From contig JAAXIW010000190.1 in the NCBI GenBank assembly GCA_012270135.1, positions 1-11,164 on the forward strand: DNA of 11,164 bases, written 5' to 3'. Both the position numbers and the translations under genes were made by a program. Position 1 is the stretch's first letter, and each line of letters starts with the position of its first letter. Source of the DNA: Brevundimonas sp. Lineage in GTDB: Bacteria; Pseudomonadota; Alphaproteobacteria; Caulobacterales; Caulobacteraceae. The notes beneath the pieces were generated by a model. That model did no database searches. It saw only the letters and a list, made by a program, of their open reading frames with translations, and was not told the DNA's origin. This document shows, piece by piece, positions 1 to 7,466 of the stretch.

Positions 1-353
1 GCGACGCCGACCGCTGGGGCTGCGTGGTGTTCCACGACATGCGCGAGGGCCTGCAGGGCGTCGACGTGGTGATGATGCTGCGCCTGCAGCTGGAGCGGAT
101 GGAGGGCGCGCTGGTCCCCTCGACCCGCGAGTATTTCCGCTTCTGGGGGCTGGACCGCGAGAAGCTGGCCTGGGCGAAGCCGGGGGCGAAGGTGATGCAG
201 CCGGGTCGGCGGCCCCGGTGCGGCTTCAGCGCCTCGGTCGGGGCCTCTGTCCTGTCCGTGGCGCGGCTCCAGGACCAGGGCGAGATGGGGGTGGCGGCGC
301 GGATGGCGGTGCTGGCGGCTCTGTCGGCGCGGCGCGAGGGAGCCGAGGCATGA
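1..353 (+). CDS. pyrB: aspartate carbamoyltransferase, C-terminal part (5' end outside window)
   Basis: Aspartate carbamoyltransferase joins carbamoyl phosphate and aspartate in the second step of cytoplasmic pyrimidine synthesis. Only about the last 116 residues are present; codons start at base 3 and the gene enters from the left edge. Visible family marks are a VVFHDMREGLQGVDVVMML stretch, the substrate-binding LRLQ-ERM motif (Arg and Gln kept), REYFRFWGLDREKL and a final GEMGVAARMAVLAAL helix. Oddity: where the family has HPGPxNRGVEI (bases about 198-285), this protein reads QPGRRPRCGF and then unrelated sequence, while both flanks match well. Neither other frame restores the motif. This may be local sequence error, a damaged gene or true divergence. 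The stop overlaps the next start (ATGA), consistent with an operon and with the PyrB-PyrC' complex known in other bacteria. The family call is secure; activity is not. Confidence 0.9.
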   Translation, partial: DADRWGCVVFHDMREGLQGVDVVMMLRLQLERMEGALVPSTREYFRFWGLDREKLAWAKPGAKVMQPGRRPRCGFSASVGASVLSVARLQDQGEMGVAARMAVLAALSARREGAEA

Positions 354-1636
354 GCGCGCTGGCGATCCTGAACGCCCGGCTGGTGGACCCGGCGGGCGAC
401 TACGACGGGCCGGGCGCGGTGCTGGTCGAGGACGGGCGGATCGTCGAGGTCATCCGCGGCGGCGGGGCGTCCGCGCCCGCGGGCGTGGAGGTCGTGGACG
501 CAGACGGTCTGTGCCTGGCTCCCGGCCTGATCGACATCCGGGTCAAGACCGGGGAGCCGGGCGCGGAGCCGAAGGAGACGCTGAAGTCGGCCTCGCTGTC
601 GGCGGCGGCGGGCGGGGTGACCACCATCGTCATCCAGCCGGACACCGACCCGGCCATCGACGATCCGGCTATGATCGAATTCATCCAGCGGCGCGGGGCG
701 GCGCTGGGTCTGGTCAACGTCCGGGCGGCGGGCGCGGCGACGCAGGGGCGCGACGGCCGGAGGATGGCCGAGATCGGCCTGATGGACGAGGCCGGCGCGC
801 TATATTTCACCGACGTCGACCGGGTCATCGCCGACAGCCGCATGCTGCAGCGGGTGATGAGCTATGCGGCGGCCTTCAACGCCCTGATCTCCTGCCGCCC
901 GGCCGATCCCTGGCTGAGCGAGGGGGCGGTGGCGACGTCGGGCGAACTGGCCACCCGGCTGGGACTGTCGTCGGCGCCGGCTATCGCCGAGCGCATCCAG
1001 CTGGAGCGCGATCTGGCCCTGGTCGAGCAGACCGGAGCGCGATTCCTGGTCGACCAGATCTCGACCGAGGGCGCGCTCGAGACGCTGTCGCGGGCCCGGG
1101 CCCGGGGACTGGAGGTCGCGGCCTCGGTGTCGATCAACCACCTGTGCTTCAACGAAATCGATATCGGCGACTACCGGACCTTCTACCGGATGGACCCGCC
1201 GCTGCGGCCCGAGCGGGACCGGCAGGCGCTGATCGAGGCGGTGCGAGACGGGCTGATCGACGCCATCACCAGCGCCCACGCCCCGGCCCCGGCCGAGGAC
1301 AAGCGCCGTCCGTTCGCCGAGGCCGCCCCCGGGGCCGTGGGTCTGGAGACCCTGCTGCCCGCGGCCCTGTCGCTGCACCACGAGGACGGGCTGGAGCTGC
1401 TGGATATCCTGCGCCCCCTGACCCACGGCCCGGCGACCCTGCTGGGGCTGGAGGCGGGGGAGCTGGCGACCGATGCGCCGGCCGACCTGATGCTGTTCGA
1501 TCCGGGCGCGCCGGTGGTCATCGACGCCGACGCCCTGAGGTCCAAATCGAAGAACTCCCCGTTCGACGGCCGCCGTCTGCAAGGGAAGGTCTTGCTCACC
1601 GTCGTTGGCGGACGCATCGTCCACGACGCACGCTAA
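350..1636 (+). CDS. pyrC: dihydroorotase-like protein lacking metal ligands (PyrC' type)
   Basis: A 428-residue amidohydrolase-fold protein of the dihydroorotase family. ATG overlaps the pyrB stop by four bases. It keeps the family skeleton: APGLID near 57-62, GEPGAEPKET near 68-77, AAAGGVTT near 85-92, NHL near 263-265 and a C-terminal SKNSPFDGRRLQGKV. The catalytic ligands are gone: the HxH pair is Arg64/Lys66, the usual HVST is QIST near 236-239, and the usual TDHAP is SAHAP near 308-312 (Asp to Ala). A binuclear zinc site therefore seems impossible. A PyrC-like family with DxRVxxGEPG instead of DxHVHxREPG is, as I recall, common in alphaproteobacteria. In Pseudomonas an inactive PyrC' is needed to assemble the ATCase. 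I infer the same structural role beside PyrB, with the working dihydroorotase elsewhere in the genome. An in-frame extension upstream to 218 lies inside pyrB and is not used. Confidence 0.92.
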   Translation: MSALAILNARLVDPAGDYDGPGAVLVEDGRIVEVIRGGGASAPAGVEVVDADGLCLAPGLIDIRVKTGEPGAEPKETLKSASLSAAAGGVTTIVIQPDTDPAIDDPAMIEFIQRRGAALGLVNVRAAGAATQGRDGRRMAEIGLMDEAGALYFTDVDRVIADSRMLQRVMSYAAAFNALISCRPADPWLSEGAVATSGELATRLGLSSAPAIAERIQLERDLALVEQTGARFLVDQISTEGALETLSRARARGLEVAASVSINHLCFNEIDIGDYRTFYRMDPPLRPERDRQALIEAVRDGLIDAITSAHAPAPAEDKRRPFAEAAPGAVGLETLLPAALSLHHEDGLELLDILRPLTHGPATLLGLEAGELATDAPADLMLFDPGAPVVIDADALRSKSKNSPFDGRRLQGKVLLTVVGGRIVHDAR

Positions 1637-1643
1637 AGGGGAG
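1637..1643 (+). promoter_or_regulatory. ribosome binding site of plsY
   Basis: AGGGGAG directly follows the pyrC' TAA and stands 8 bases before the TTG at 1652. It is the main reason for choosing this rare start codon, since the conserved first membrane segment follows at once. Confidence 0.7.
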
Positions 1644-1651
1644 CGAATCAC

Positions 1652-2293
1652 TTGCACGATCTGGTCGGGCCCGCTCTGGGGACGCTCGCGCTCGCGGCGG
1701 CGGGCGGATACCTGCTGGGCTCGATCCCGTTCGGGGTGATCCTGACGAAAGCGGTCACCGGGCAAGACGTGCGCGGCATCGGCTCAGGCAACATCGGCGC
1801 GACCAACGTCCTGCGGACGGGCCGCAAGGACCTGGCGATCGCCACCCTGCTGCTCGACGCCGGCAAGGGCGCGGCGGCGCTACTGCTTGCGCGCCTGCTG
1901 TTTCCGGAAGTCCCCGCCGTGGCCGCCATCGCCGGCGGCGCCGCCTTCCTCGGCCATTTGTTCCCCGTCTGGCTGGGCTTCAAGGGCGGCAAGGGGGTCG
2001 CGACCTTTTTCGGCCTGCTGCTGGCGGCGGCCTGGCCGCTGGGCCTGCTGGCGGGCGCGACCTGGCTGATCGTCGCCGCCCTGTTCCGCATTTCCTCGCT
2101 CGCCGCGCTGGTCTCCTCGGCCGCCGCGCCCGTCTACGCCCTGCTGCCGCTGGCGGCGCTAGGCCTGCCCGCCCCGGCCCCGATCGCCGCTCTGGCGGCC
2201 TTCACCGCGCTCCTGATATGGGTTCGCCACCACCAGAACATCGGCCGGCTGCTCAAGGGGGCCGAGCCCCGCATCGGCGCCGGAAAGGCGTGA
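1652..2293 (+). CDS. plsY: acyl-phosphate:glycerol-3-phosphate acyltransferase PlsY
   Basis: Inner-membrane acyltransferase that moves an acyl group from acyl phosphate to glycerol 3-phosphate, giving lysophosphatidic acid, the first step of phospholipid synthesis. The 213 residues are of usual family length. All conserved loops are present: GSIPFG (23-28), GSGNIGATN (44-52), DAGKG (69-73), GHLFPVWLGFKGGKGVAT (101-118) and HHQNIGRLLKGAEPRIG (193-209). Hydrophobic stretches between them fit the multi-pass fold. TTG start with a good Shine-Dalgarno, 15 bases after pyrC'. The stop overlaps the dprA GTG by four bases. There is no functional link to pyrimidines; the grouping is the conserved order seen in many alphaproteobacteria (from memory). 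Function is near certain. Confidence 0.97.
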   Translation: MHDLVGPALGTLALAAAGGYLLGSIPFGVILTKAVTGQDVRGIGSGNIGATNVLRTGRKDLAIATLLLDAGKGAAALLLARLLFPEVPAVAAIAGGAAFLGHLFPVWLGFKGGKGVATFFGLLLAAAWPLGLLAGATWLIVAALFRISSLAALVSSAAAPVYALLPLAALGLPAPAPIAALAAFTALLIWVRHHQNIGRLLKGAEPRIGAGKA

Positions 2294-3384
2294 CCGCCCG
2301 GGCGCCGCTGCCGGAGACGGAGCGGATCGCCCGACTGCGGCTGGCGCGCACCGACCGGATCGGTCCGGTCACCTTCAAACAGCTGCTCGACCGGTTCGGG
2401 ACGGCGGAGCGGGCCATCGAGGCCCTGCCCGACCTGATCAGACGCGGCGGCGGGCACGGACACGACCTGCCGCCCGTGGCGGAGATCGAGTCCGAGATCG
2501 AGGCGGGAACCGCCCTCGGCGCCCGGCTGATCGTGCTGGGCGACGCCGACTATCCGGAGACGCTGGCCGCCGTCGACCCGCCACCGCCGATGCTGTGGGC
2601 GCTCGGCGACGCGAGCCTGATGGCGCGGCCGTGCATCGCCGTGGTCGGGGCGCGGATCGCCTCGGCGGGCGGACAGCGGATCGCGCGGGGCCTGTCCCAG
2701 CAACTGGGCGAGGCCGGTCATGTGGTGGTCTCGGGCCTGGCGCGCGGCATCGACGGCGCGGCCCACGCCGGCGCCCTGCCGACCGGCACGGTGGCGGTGC
2801 TGGGCGGCGGCGTCGATGACGTTTATCCGCCGGACAACGCCGACCTCCATGCCCAGATCGTCGAACAGGGCTGCATCGTCTCGGAGAGCCGCATCGGGGC
2901 GCGGGCGCAGGCCAAGGACTTTCCCCGCCGCAACCGGATCATCTCGGGCCTGTCGCGAGGCGTCATCGTGGTCGAGGCGGAGCTTCGTTCGGGCTCCCTG
3001 ATCACCGCCCGGCTGGCCGCCGAACAGGGCCGGGACGTCTTCGCCGTGCCGGGGTCGCCGCTGGACCCCCGCTCGCGCGGACCGAACGAGCTGCTGCGGC
3101 AGGGCGCCATCCTGTGTGAGGGGCTGGAGGACGTGGAGCGCGCCTTCTCGACCCTGCGGCGGCTGGAAGAGCCGTCCACCGAAAATCCGTTCGCCGAAGC
3201 GCCGGACGATGTCGACGCCGTCTTCCTCGAACAGGTCGCGGCCCTGCTTTCGCCGACGCCGGCGCCGCGGGACGAGCTGGCCCGGGCGCTGAATGCGCCC
3301 ATCGGCGCGGTGGCCGCCGCCCTGCTGGAACTGAGCCTCGCCGGGCGCGCGACGCTGCTTCCGGGAGGTCTGGTTTCCGTGTGA
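2290..3384 (+). CDS. dprA: DNA processing protein DprA/Smf
   Basis: DprA binds incoming single-stranded DNA in the cytoplasm and loads RecA during natural transformation; many non-competent bacteria keep it. The 364-residue product from GTG (GTGA overlap with plsY) has an N-terminal helix-hairpin-helix-like part, then the Rossmann-like core: VVGARIASAGG from about 118, SGLARGIDGAAH (148-158), AVLGGGVDDVYPPDN, FPRRNRIISGLSRG (from 211) and SGSLITARLAAEQGRDVFAVPGSPLD with GPNELLRQGA. About the last 60 residues after an acidic linker form a winged-helix-like domain (SPTPAPRDELARALN), as in many DprA proteins. GTG 2290 is chosen because it is coupled to the plsY stop; the frame stays open far upstream only as a shadow. 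No degeneration seen. No other competence gene is in the window, so a transformation role is inference from the family. Confidence 0.96.
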   Translation: MTARAPLPETERIARLRLARTDRIGPVTFKQLLDRFGTAERAIEALPDLIRRGGGHGHDLPPVAEIESEIEAGTALGARLIVLGDADYPETLAAVDPPPPMLWALGDASLMARPCIAVVGARIASAGGQRIARGLSQQLGEAGHVVVSGLARGIDGAAHAGALPTGTVAVLGGGVDDVYPPDNADLHAQIVEQGCIVSESRIGARAQAKDFPRRNRIISGLSRGVIVVEAELRSGSLITARLAAEQGRDVFAVPGSPLDPRSRGPNELLRQGAILCEGLEDVERAFSTLRRLEEPSTENPFAEAPDDVDAVFLEQVAALLSPTPAPRDELARALNAPIGAVAAALLELSLAGRATLLPGGLVSV

Positions 3385-3409
3385 CCGACCCTCCGAATTG
3401 CGACGCCGA

Positions 3410-3438
3410 TTGACAGCGCGGCCCGCGCCAACCACGTT
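3410..3438 (+). promoter_or_regulatory. candidate topA promoter in the dprA-topA gap
   Basis: The 93-base gap has a perfect TTGACA (3410-3415). At 17 bases spacing the -10 position reads CACGTT, a poor match, so the call rests on the -35. The spacer holds a small inverted repeat (GCGCG-GCC-CGCGC, 3416-3428). topA expression is often sensitive to supercoiling, but nothing here proves that. No convincing Shine-Dalgarno precedes the topA ATG. Confidence 0.35.
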
Positions 3439-3477
3439 CCGCCCCCTTTCGCGCCCCTTCCAAGGCCCCCTCCCCGC

Positions 3478-6090
3478 ATGAACCTCGTCGTCGTCGAGAG
3501 CCCCGCAAAGGCCAAGACCATCAACAAATATCTGGGCCCGGACTTCCACGTCCTGGCGTCCTACGGCCACATCCGCGACCTGCCGTCGAAGGACGGGTCG
3601 GTGCTGCCTGACGAAGATTTCGCCATGTCGTGGGAAGTCGACGCCAAGGCGTCAAAGCGGATGTCCGAGATCGCCGATGCGGCGAAGAAGGCCGACCGGG
3701 TCATCCTCGCCACCGACCCCGACCGCGAGGGCGAGGCGATCAGCTGGCACGTGCTGGAGGTGCTGACCAAGAAGAAGGCGCTGAAGGACACCCAGGTCGA
3801 GCGGGTCACCTTCAACGCCATCACCAAGGGCGCGGTGCTGGAGGCCATGGCGGCCCCCCGTCAGCTGGATATGGAGCTGGTCGAGGCCTATCTGGCCCGG
3901 CGCGCGCTGGACTATCTGGTCGGCTTCACCCTGTCGCCGGTGCTGTGGCGCAAGCTGCCGGGCGCCCGCTCGGCCGGGCGGGTTCAGTCGGTGGCGCTGC
4001 GCATCGTCGTCGACCGCGAACTGGAGATCGAGGCCTTCCGGCCGCAGGAATACTGGTCGGTCGAGGCCGACCTGACCGCCGACAGCCCGCCGTTCACGAC
4101 GCGGCTGGTCAAGCACGCCGGCAAGCGGGTGCAGCGGCTGGACATCGTCTCGGAGGCCATGGCCACAGCCGCCCGGGAGGCGATCAACGCCGGCCAGTTC
4201 ACCATCCGCTCGATCGAGAAGAAGCCGGTCAAGCGCGCCCCGAGTCCCCCGTTCATGACCTCGACCCTGCAGCAGGAGGCCTCGCGCAAGCTGGGCTTCA
4301 CGGCGCAGCGGACGATGCAGGCGGCGCAGAAGCTGTACGAGGGCGTCGACGACCAGGGCGGCCTGATCACCTATATGCGGACCGACGGCCTCTACGTCAG
4401 CCCCGAGGGGATCGCCCAGGCCCGCGAGGTGATCGGCGAGCGGTTCGGTCCGGCATATGTCCCGGAGCAGCCGCGCTTCTACAAGTCCAAGGCCAAGAAC
4501 GCCCAGGAGGCGCACGAGGCCATCCGACCGACGAATATGGCCCGCGCGCCGGAGACCCTGAGGCTCGAGGGCGACCTGCAGCGGCTCTACGAACTGATCT
4601 GGAAGCGGACCATCGCCAGCCAGATGGAGTCGGCGCGGCTGGACCGGACCACGGTCGAGGTCGAGACGCCGGACGGTCTGACCGGCCTGCGGGCGACCGG
4701 ACAGGTCGTCGCCTTCGACGGCTTCATTGCGGTCTATGAGGAAGGCCGCGACGCCCGGCCGAAGTCCGGCGAGGACGAAGAGGACGACTCGACCCGCCTG
4801 CCCGCGCTGAAAGAAGGCGCGACCGCGAAGGTCGAGGCCATCCGGACCGAGCAGCATTTCACCGAGCCGCCGCCGCGTTTCTCGGAAGCGACCCTGGTCA
4901 AGAAGCTGGAAGAGCTGGGCATCGGCCGGCCGTCGACCTACGCCTCGATCCTGACCACCCTGCGCGACCGCGGCTATGTGCGGATGGACAAGAACCGGTT
5001 CATCCCCGAGGACACCGGCCGGCTGGTCACGGCCTTCCTCGAGCAGTTCTTCGGCCAATGGGTGGAGTATGATTTCACCGCCGATCTGGAGGGCCAGCTG
5101 GACGCGGTGTCGGCGGGCGACCTCGACTGGAAGAAGCTGCTGCGCGACTTCTGGGGGCAGCTGAAGCCGGCGACGGCGGACGTGACGGCCATGCAGGGCG
5201 TCATCGACAAGCTGGACGAGGCCATCGGGCCGTTCCTGTTCCCGCCGAAGGCCGATGGTTCTGACGCGCGCCTGTGCCCCGTGTGCGGAACGGGACGGCT
5301 GCATCTGAAGGCCAGCTTCAAGATGAAGTCGACCTTCATCGGCTGCTCCAACTATCCCGAATGCAAATACACCCGGGGCTTCGGCAGCGGGGCCTCGAAC
5401 GAGGAGGCCGGGACGGACCGCGAGCTGGGCCTCGATCCGGAGACGGGCCAGCCGGTGCAGCTGAAGATCGGGCGGTTCGGGCCGTATGTGGAGACGACGC
5501 CGCCCGAGGCCGAGAAGCCGAAGCGCTCGTCGCTGCCCAAGGGCTGGTCGCCGGCGTCGCTGACGCTGGAGCAGGCCCTGCGCCTGCTGGCCCTGCCGCG
5601 CGAGGTCGGGATGCATCCGGAGGACGGCAAGCCGATCACGGCGGGGCTGGGCCGCTACGGGCCGTTCGTGCAGCACGCCGGCACCTACGCCAATGTTTCG
5701 GACATCGACGAGGTGTTCGAGGTCGGGCTGAACCGCGCCGTTACGCTGCTGGCCGAGAAGCGCGCCGGCAAGTTCGGCGGGCGCGGCGCGGCCGCGGCGC
5801 CGCTGAAGGACCTGGGCGCCCATCCCGAGACGGGCGAGCCGATCCACGTCATGGCCGGGCGGTTCGGCCCCTATGTGAAATCGGGCAAGATCAACGCCAC
5901 CCTGCCCAAGGGCACGGCGCCCGAGGACCTGACGCTGGAGGCGGCCCTGCCGCTGCTGGCGGCGCGGGCGGCGGCGGCGCCGAAGGGCAAGAAGGCGCCG
6001 GCGAAGAAGGCCGCCGCCAAGAAGCCGGCGGCGAAGAAGGCGACGGCCAAGAAGAAGCCGGCCGCCAAGAAGGCCGCGGCGAAGGCCTAG
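3478..6090 (+). CDS. topA: DNA topoisomerase I (type IA)
   Basis: Relaxes negative supercoils by passing a strand through a transient 5'-phosphotyrosyl break. The 870-residue product starts MNLVVVESPAKAKTI, the TOPRIM start, which fixes the ATG. Visible: TOPRIM glutamate E7 and acidic triad D80/D82/E84 (TDPDREGEA), the SAGRVQSVALR core motif, catalytic Tyr299 in GLITYMRTDG, AHEAIRPT, and GIGRPSTYASI. After the core is one four-cysteine zinc ribbon (C600, C603, C623, C629), then three short GRFGPYV-type repeats (near 5470, 5650 and 5860), then a 35-residue Lys/Ala tail. One zinc finger plus these repeats is the usual layout in this class, unlike E. coli with more fingers. It follows dprA by 93 bases and may have its own promoter. 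The stop TAG shares the palindrome CTAG with the stop of the convergent J-domain gene. Certain. Confidence 0.98.
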   Translation: MNLVVVESPAKAKTINKYLGPDFHVLASYGHIRDLPSKDGSVLPDEDFAMSWEVDAKASKRMSEIADAAKKADRVILATDPDREGEAISWHVLEVLTKKKALKDTQVERVTFNAITKGAVLEAMAAPRQLDMELVEAYLARRALDYLVGFTLSPVLWRKLPGARSAGRVQSVALRIVVDRELEIEAFRPQEYWSVEADLTADSPPFTTRLVKHAGKRVQRLDIVSEAMATAAREAINAGQFTIRSIEKKPVKRAPSPPFMTSTLQQEASRKLGFTAQRTMQAAQKLYEGVDDQGGLITYMRTDGLYVSPEGIAQAREVIGERFGPAYVPEQPRFYKSKAKNAQEAHEAIRPTNMARAPETLRLEGDLQRLYELIWKRTIASQMESARLDRTTVEVETPDGLTGLRATGQVVAFDGFIAVYEEGRDARPKSGEDEEDDSTRLPALKEGATAKVEAIRTEQHFTEPPPRFSEATLVKKLEELGIGRPSTYASILTTLRDRGYVRMDKNRFIPEDTGRLVTAFLEQFFGQWVEYDFTADLEGQLDAVSAGDLDWKKLLRDFWGQLKPATADVTAMQGVIDKLDEAIGPFLFPPKADGSDARLCPVCGTGRLHLKASFKMKSTFIGCSNYPECKYTRGFGSGASNEEAGTDRELGLDPETGQPVQLKIGRFGPYVETTPPEAEKPKRSSLPKGWSPASLTLEQALRLLALPREVGMHPEDGKPITAGLGRYGPFVQHAGTYANVSDIDEVFEVGLNRAVTLLAEKRAGKFGGRGAAAAPLKDLGAHPETGEPIHVMAGRFGPYVKSGKINATLPKGTAPEDLTLEAALPLLAARAAAAPKGKKAPAKKAAAKKPAAKKATAKKKPAAKKAAAKA
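5983..6087 (+). repeat. Lys/Ala-rich low-complexity tail of TopA
   Basis: The last 35 codons of topA are almost only Lys, Ala and Pro (15 lysines) in imperfect AAKKPA-like units built from repeated gcc-aag-aag type codons. The tail is histone H1-like and probably adds nonspecific DNA binding, as reported for Lys-rich tails of other bacterial topoisomerases I. Repeats of this kind can change length by slippage. Confidence 0.85.
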
Positions 6091-6506
6091 CCTTTCAGCA
6101 GCCGGTCGCGGGCGGCGTTGAGGCGGGAGGCCAGGCCTTCCGTGCCGCCTTGGTCGGGGTGGGCGCGGCCCATCAGCCGCTTCCATGCGGTGTTGATTTC
6201 CTGCCGCGTGGCGTCGGCGGATACGCCCAGCAGCGAGCGGGCCTCGGTGGCGCTCATCGCTTCGGTGCGGGGCGCAGGCGCGCGCTGGCGCGAGGATACG
6301 GTCAGCCACAGGCCCGCCCCGGCGAGGGCGGCGGCGGGGAGCCAGGCCCCGCGCGCGGCGAGCAGGACGGCGGCGGCGATCAGGACGGCGCTGAACAGGG
6401 TGGCGGTGACGCGCCAGTGTCCCCGGCCGCGCCGCTCGGTCTGGCGTCCCAAGCGAACCAGCGCCCAGACGGCGATCGCCGCCAGCGCCAGCCAGACGAG
6501 ACTCAA
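6087..6506 (-). CDS. membrane-anchored J-domain (DnaJ-like) protein
   Basis: A 139-residue protein with two or three hydrophobic segments (about 3-18, 36-50 and 55-71), a short basic linker and a C-terminal J domain (about 84-139). The J domain has LLGVSADATRQEI, the HPD signature at 116-118 followed by QGG, and an ending LNAARDRLLKG. HPD is the motif that stimulates the ATPase of Hsp70/DnaK. The layout resembles Tim14/Pam18-like membrane J proteins, so I infer a DnaK co-chaperone at the inner membrane; the client is unknown. The start is TTG, four bases after the mipZ stop; with no good Shine-Dalgarno, translational coupling to mipZ is likely. Its stop overlaps the convergent topA stop in one CTAG. 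The J domain is clear; the start codon is less so. Confidence 0.88.
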   Translation of the reverse strand: MSLVWLALAAIAVWALVRLGRQTERRGRGHWRVTATLFSAVLIAAAVLLAARGAWLPAAALAGAGLWLTVSSRQRAPAPRTEAMSATEARSLLGVSADATRQEINTAWKRLMGRAHPDQGGTEGLASRLNAARDRLLKG

Positions 6507-6510
6507 GAGC

Positions 6511-7350
6511 TCACGCCGCTTCGTCCAGCGGCGCGTTGAGCGACCCGCCGTCGAGGCCGAGCGCCAGCATCAGATTGCGCAGCTCCTGCCTGGCCGCGAC
6601 GTGGGCGAGCGAGACCTGCACCGGGCGCACCTCGTTCGACAAGTCGGCGACGGTCAGGCCGAACGGGAACAGTTCACGGTAGATGACGCGGTCGCGCAGG
6701 CCGGGCCCGATGCGGAAGCCGACGCGGCGGGCCAGCTTCTCCATCCGCTCCTCGAGGCGCTGGCGGTTGCGGGCGGCGGCCACGGCCATGCGGTTGACCA
6801 CCACGATCCAGTCGATGGCGGCGGCGCGGCCCTCGGTCAGGGCGCGGTGCTTGCGAGCCTCCCAGACGCTCTCGGAATAGATCGAGGGCTTGAGCAGATC
6901 GAGGGTGACCGGGTCGATCTGACCGAGCAGGTCGAAGTCGACGAAGCTGTCGTTCATCGGGGTGACGATCTGGTCGGCGAGGCCGTGGGCGGTGCGCGAC
7001 AGGACGGTGTCGCCGCCCGGGGTGTCGATCAGGATGAAGTCGGCCACGGCCCGGGCTTGGGCGAAGGCGGTTTCGAAGCGGGCCAGTTGCTCGGCCTCGT
7101 CCGCCTGGGCGAGGGCCTTGCCGTCGCCCATGTCCGGCTCGAACGGCATCAGCAGGGACTGGTCGTTGCCAGCCATCCAGGCGGCGCGGTTGGCGAAGAA
7201 TTTGGCCATGGACCGTTGCCGCAGGTCGAGATCGATGATCGCCACCGTCTTGCCGGCATGCAGCAGGCCGCAGGCGATGTGGATGGCGAGCGTGGACTTG
7301 CCCGCTCCGCCCTTCTCGTTGCCGACGACGATGACCGTGGGGTCCGCCAT
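6511..7350 (-). CDS. mipZ: division plane positioning ATPase MipZ
   Basis: MipZ is a ParA/MinD-type ATPase that spreads from ParB at the poles and blocks FtsZ assembly there, placing the ring at midcell. From ATG 7350 the protein has 279 residues, the family length. Seen: deviant Walker A KGGAGKST at 13-20 (signature Lys13, catalytic-loop Lys18), IIDLDLRQR with Asp40 and Asp42, switch II DFILIDTPGGD, VTPMNDSFVDFD, and the very typical VGFRIGPGLRDRVIYRELFPFGLT. These match Caulobacter MipZ closely, from memory. The frame stays open upstream to 7515, but that stretch is Arg-rich non-family sequence, so ATG 7350 before DPTVIVVGNEKGG is chosen. It probably forms a unit with the J-domain gene. The upstream gap has a candidate promoter and two GANTC sites, fitting cell-cycle control. 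Confidence 0.97.
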   Translation of the reverse strand: MADPTVIVVGNEKGGAGKSTLAIHIACGLLHAGKTVAIIDLDLRQRSMAKFFANRAAWMAGNDQSLLMPFEPDMGDGKALAQADEAEQLARFETAFAQARAVADFILIDTPGGDTVLSRTAHGLADQIVTPMNDSFVDFDLLGQIDPVTLDLLKPSIYSESVWEARKHRALTEGRAAAIDWIVVVNRMAVAAARNRQRLEERMEKLARRVGFRIGPGLRDRVIYRELFPFGLTVADLSNEVRPVQVSLAHVAARQELRNLMLALGLDGGSLNAPLDEAA

Positions 7351-7376
7351 GAAATCCCGATGCTCCGATGGCCGCC

Positions 7377-7408
7377 GACTCGACGCGCAGCCCTGAAGCG
7401 GCAGAATC
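7377..7408. promoter_or_regulatory. two GANTC (CcrM-type) sites upstream of mipZ
   Basis: GACTC at 7377-7381 and GAATC at 7404-7408 lie 27 and 54 bases before the mipZ ATG, one on the candidate -10. GANTC is the CcrM adenine-methylation target in Caulobacterales. In Caulobacter, CcrM methylation with GcrA activates mipZ and ftsZ. That this applies here is inference from position. Confidence 0.5.
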
Positions 7409-7431
7409 GCCGTGTATGGACGCGCCGTCAA
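7403..7431 (-). promoter_or_regulatory. candidate mipZ promoter
   Basis: On the minus strand TTGACG (7426-7431) is followed after 17 bases by GATTCT (7403-7408). TTGACG is the -35 form usual in alphaproteobacteria; the -10 matches at three of six bases. A transcript would start near 7396, about 45 bases before the mipZ ATG. The -10 overlaps a GAATC methylation site. Confidence 0.4.
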
Positions 7432-7466
7432 CGGAGCGTCGAGGATCGGGCTGTGGATGCGGCGCC

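Noticed and set aside
511..2289. Long open frame upstream of dprA in the same frame, through pyrC' and plsY
   Set aside because: Low-complexity Gly/Arg/Pro sequence overlapping two clear genes; DprA homology begins only after 2290.
3652..6309. 885-codon open frame antisense to topA
   Set aside because: Shadow of GC-rich topA codons: Arg/Leu/Gly/Gln-rich, no family motifs, and topA itself is unambiguous.
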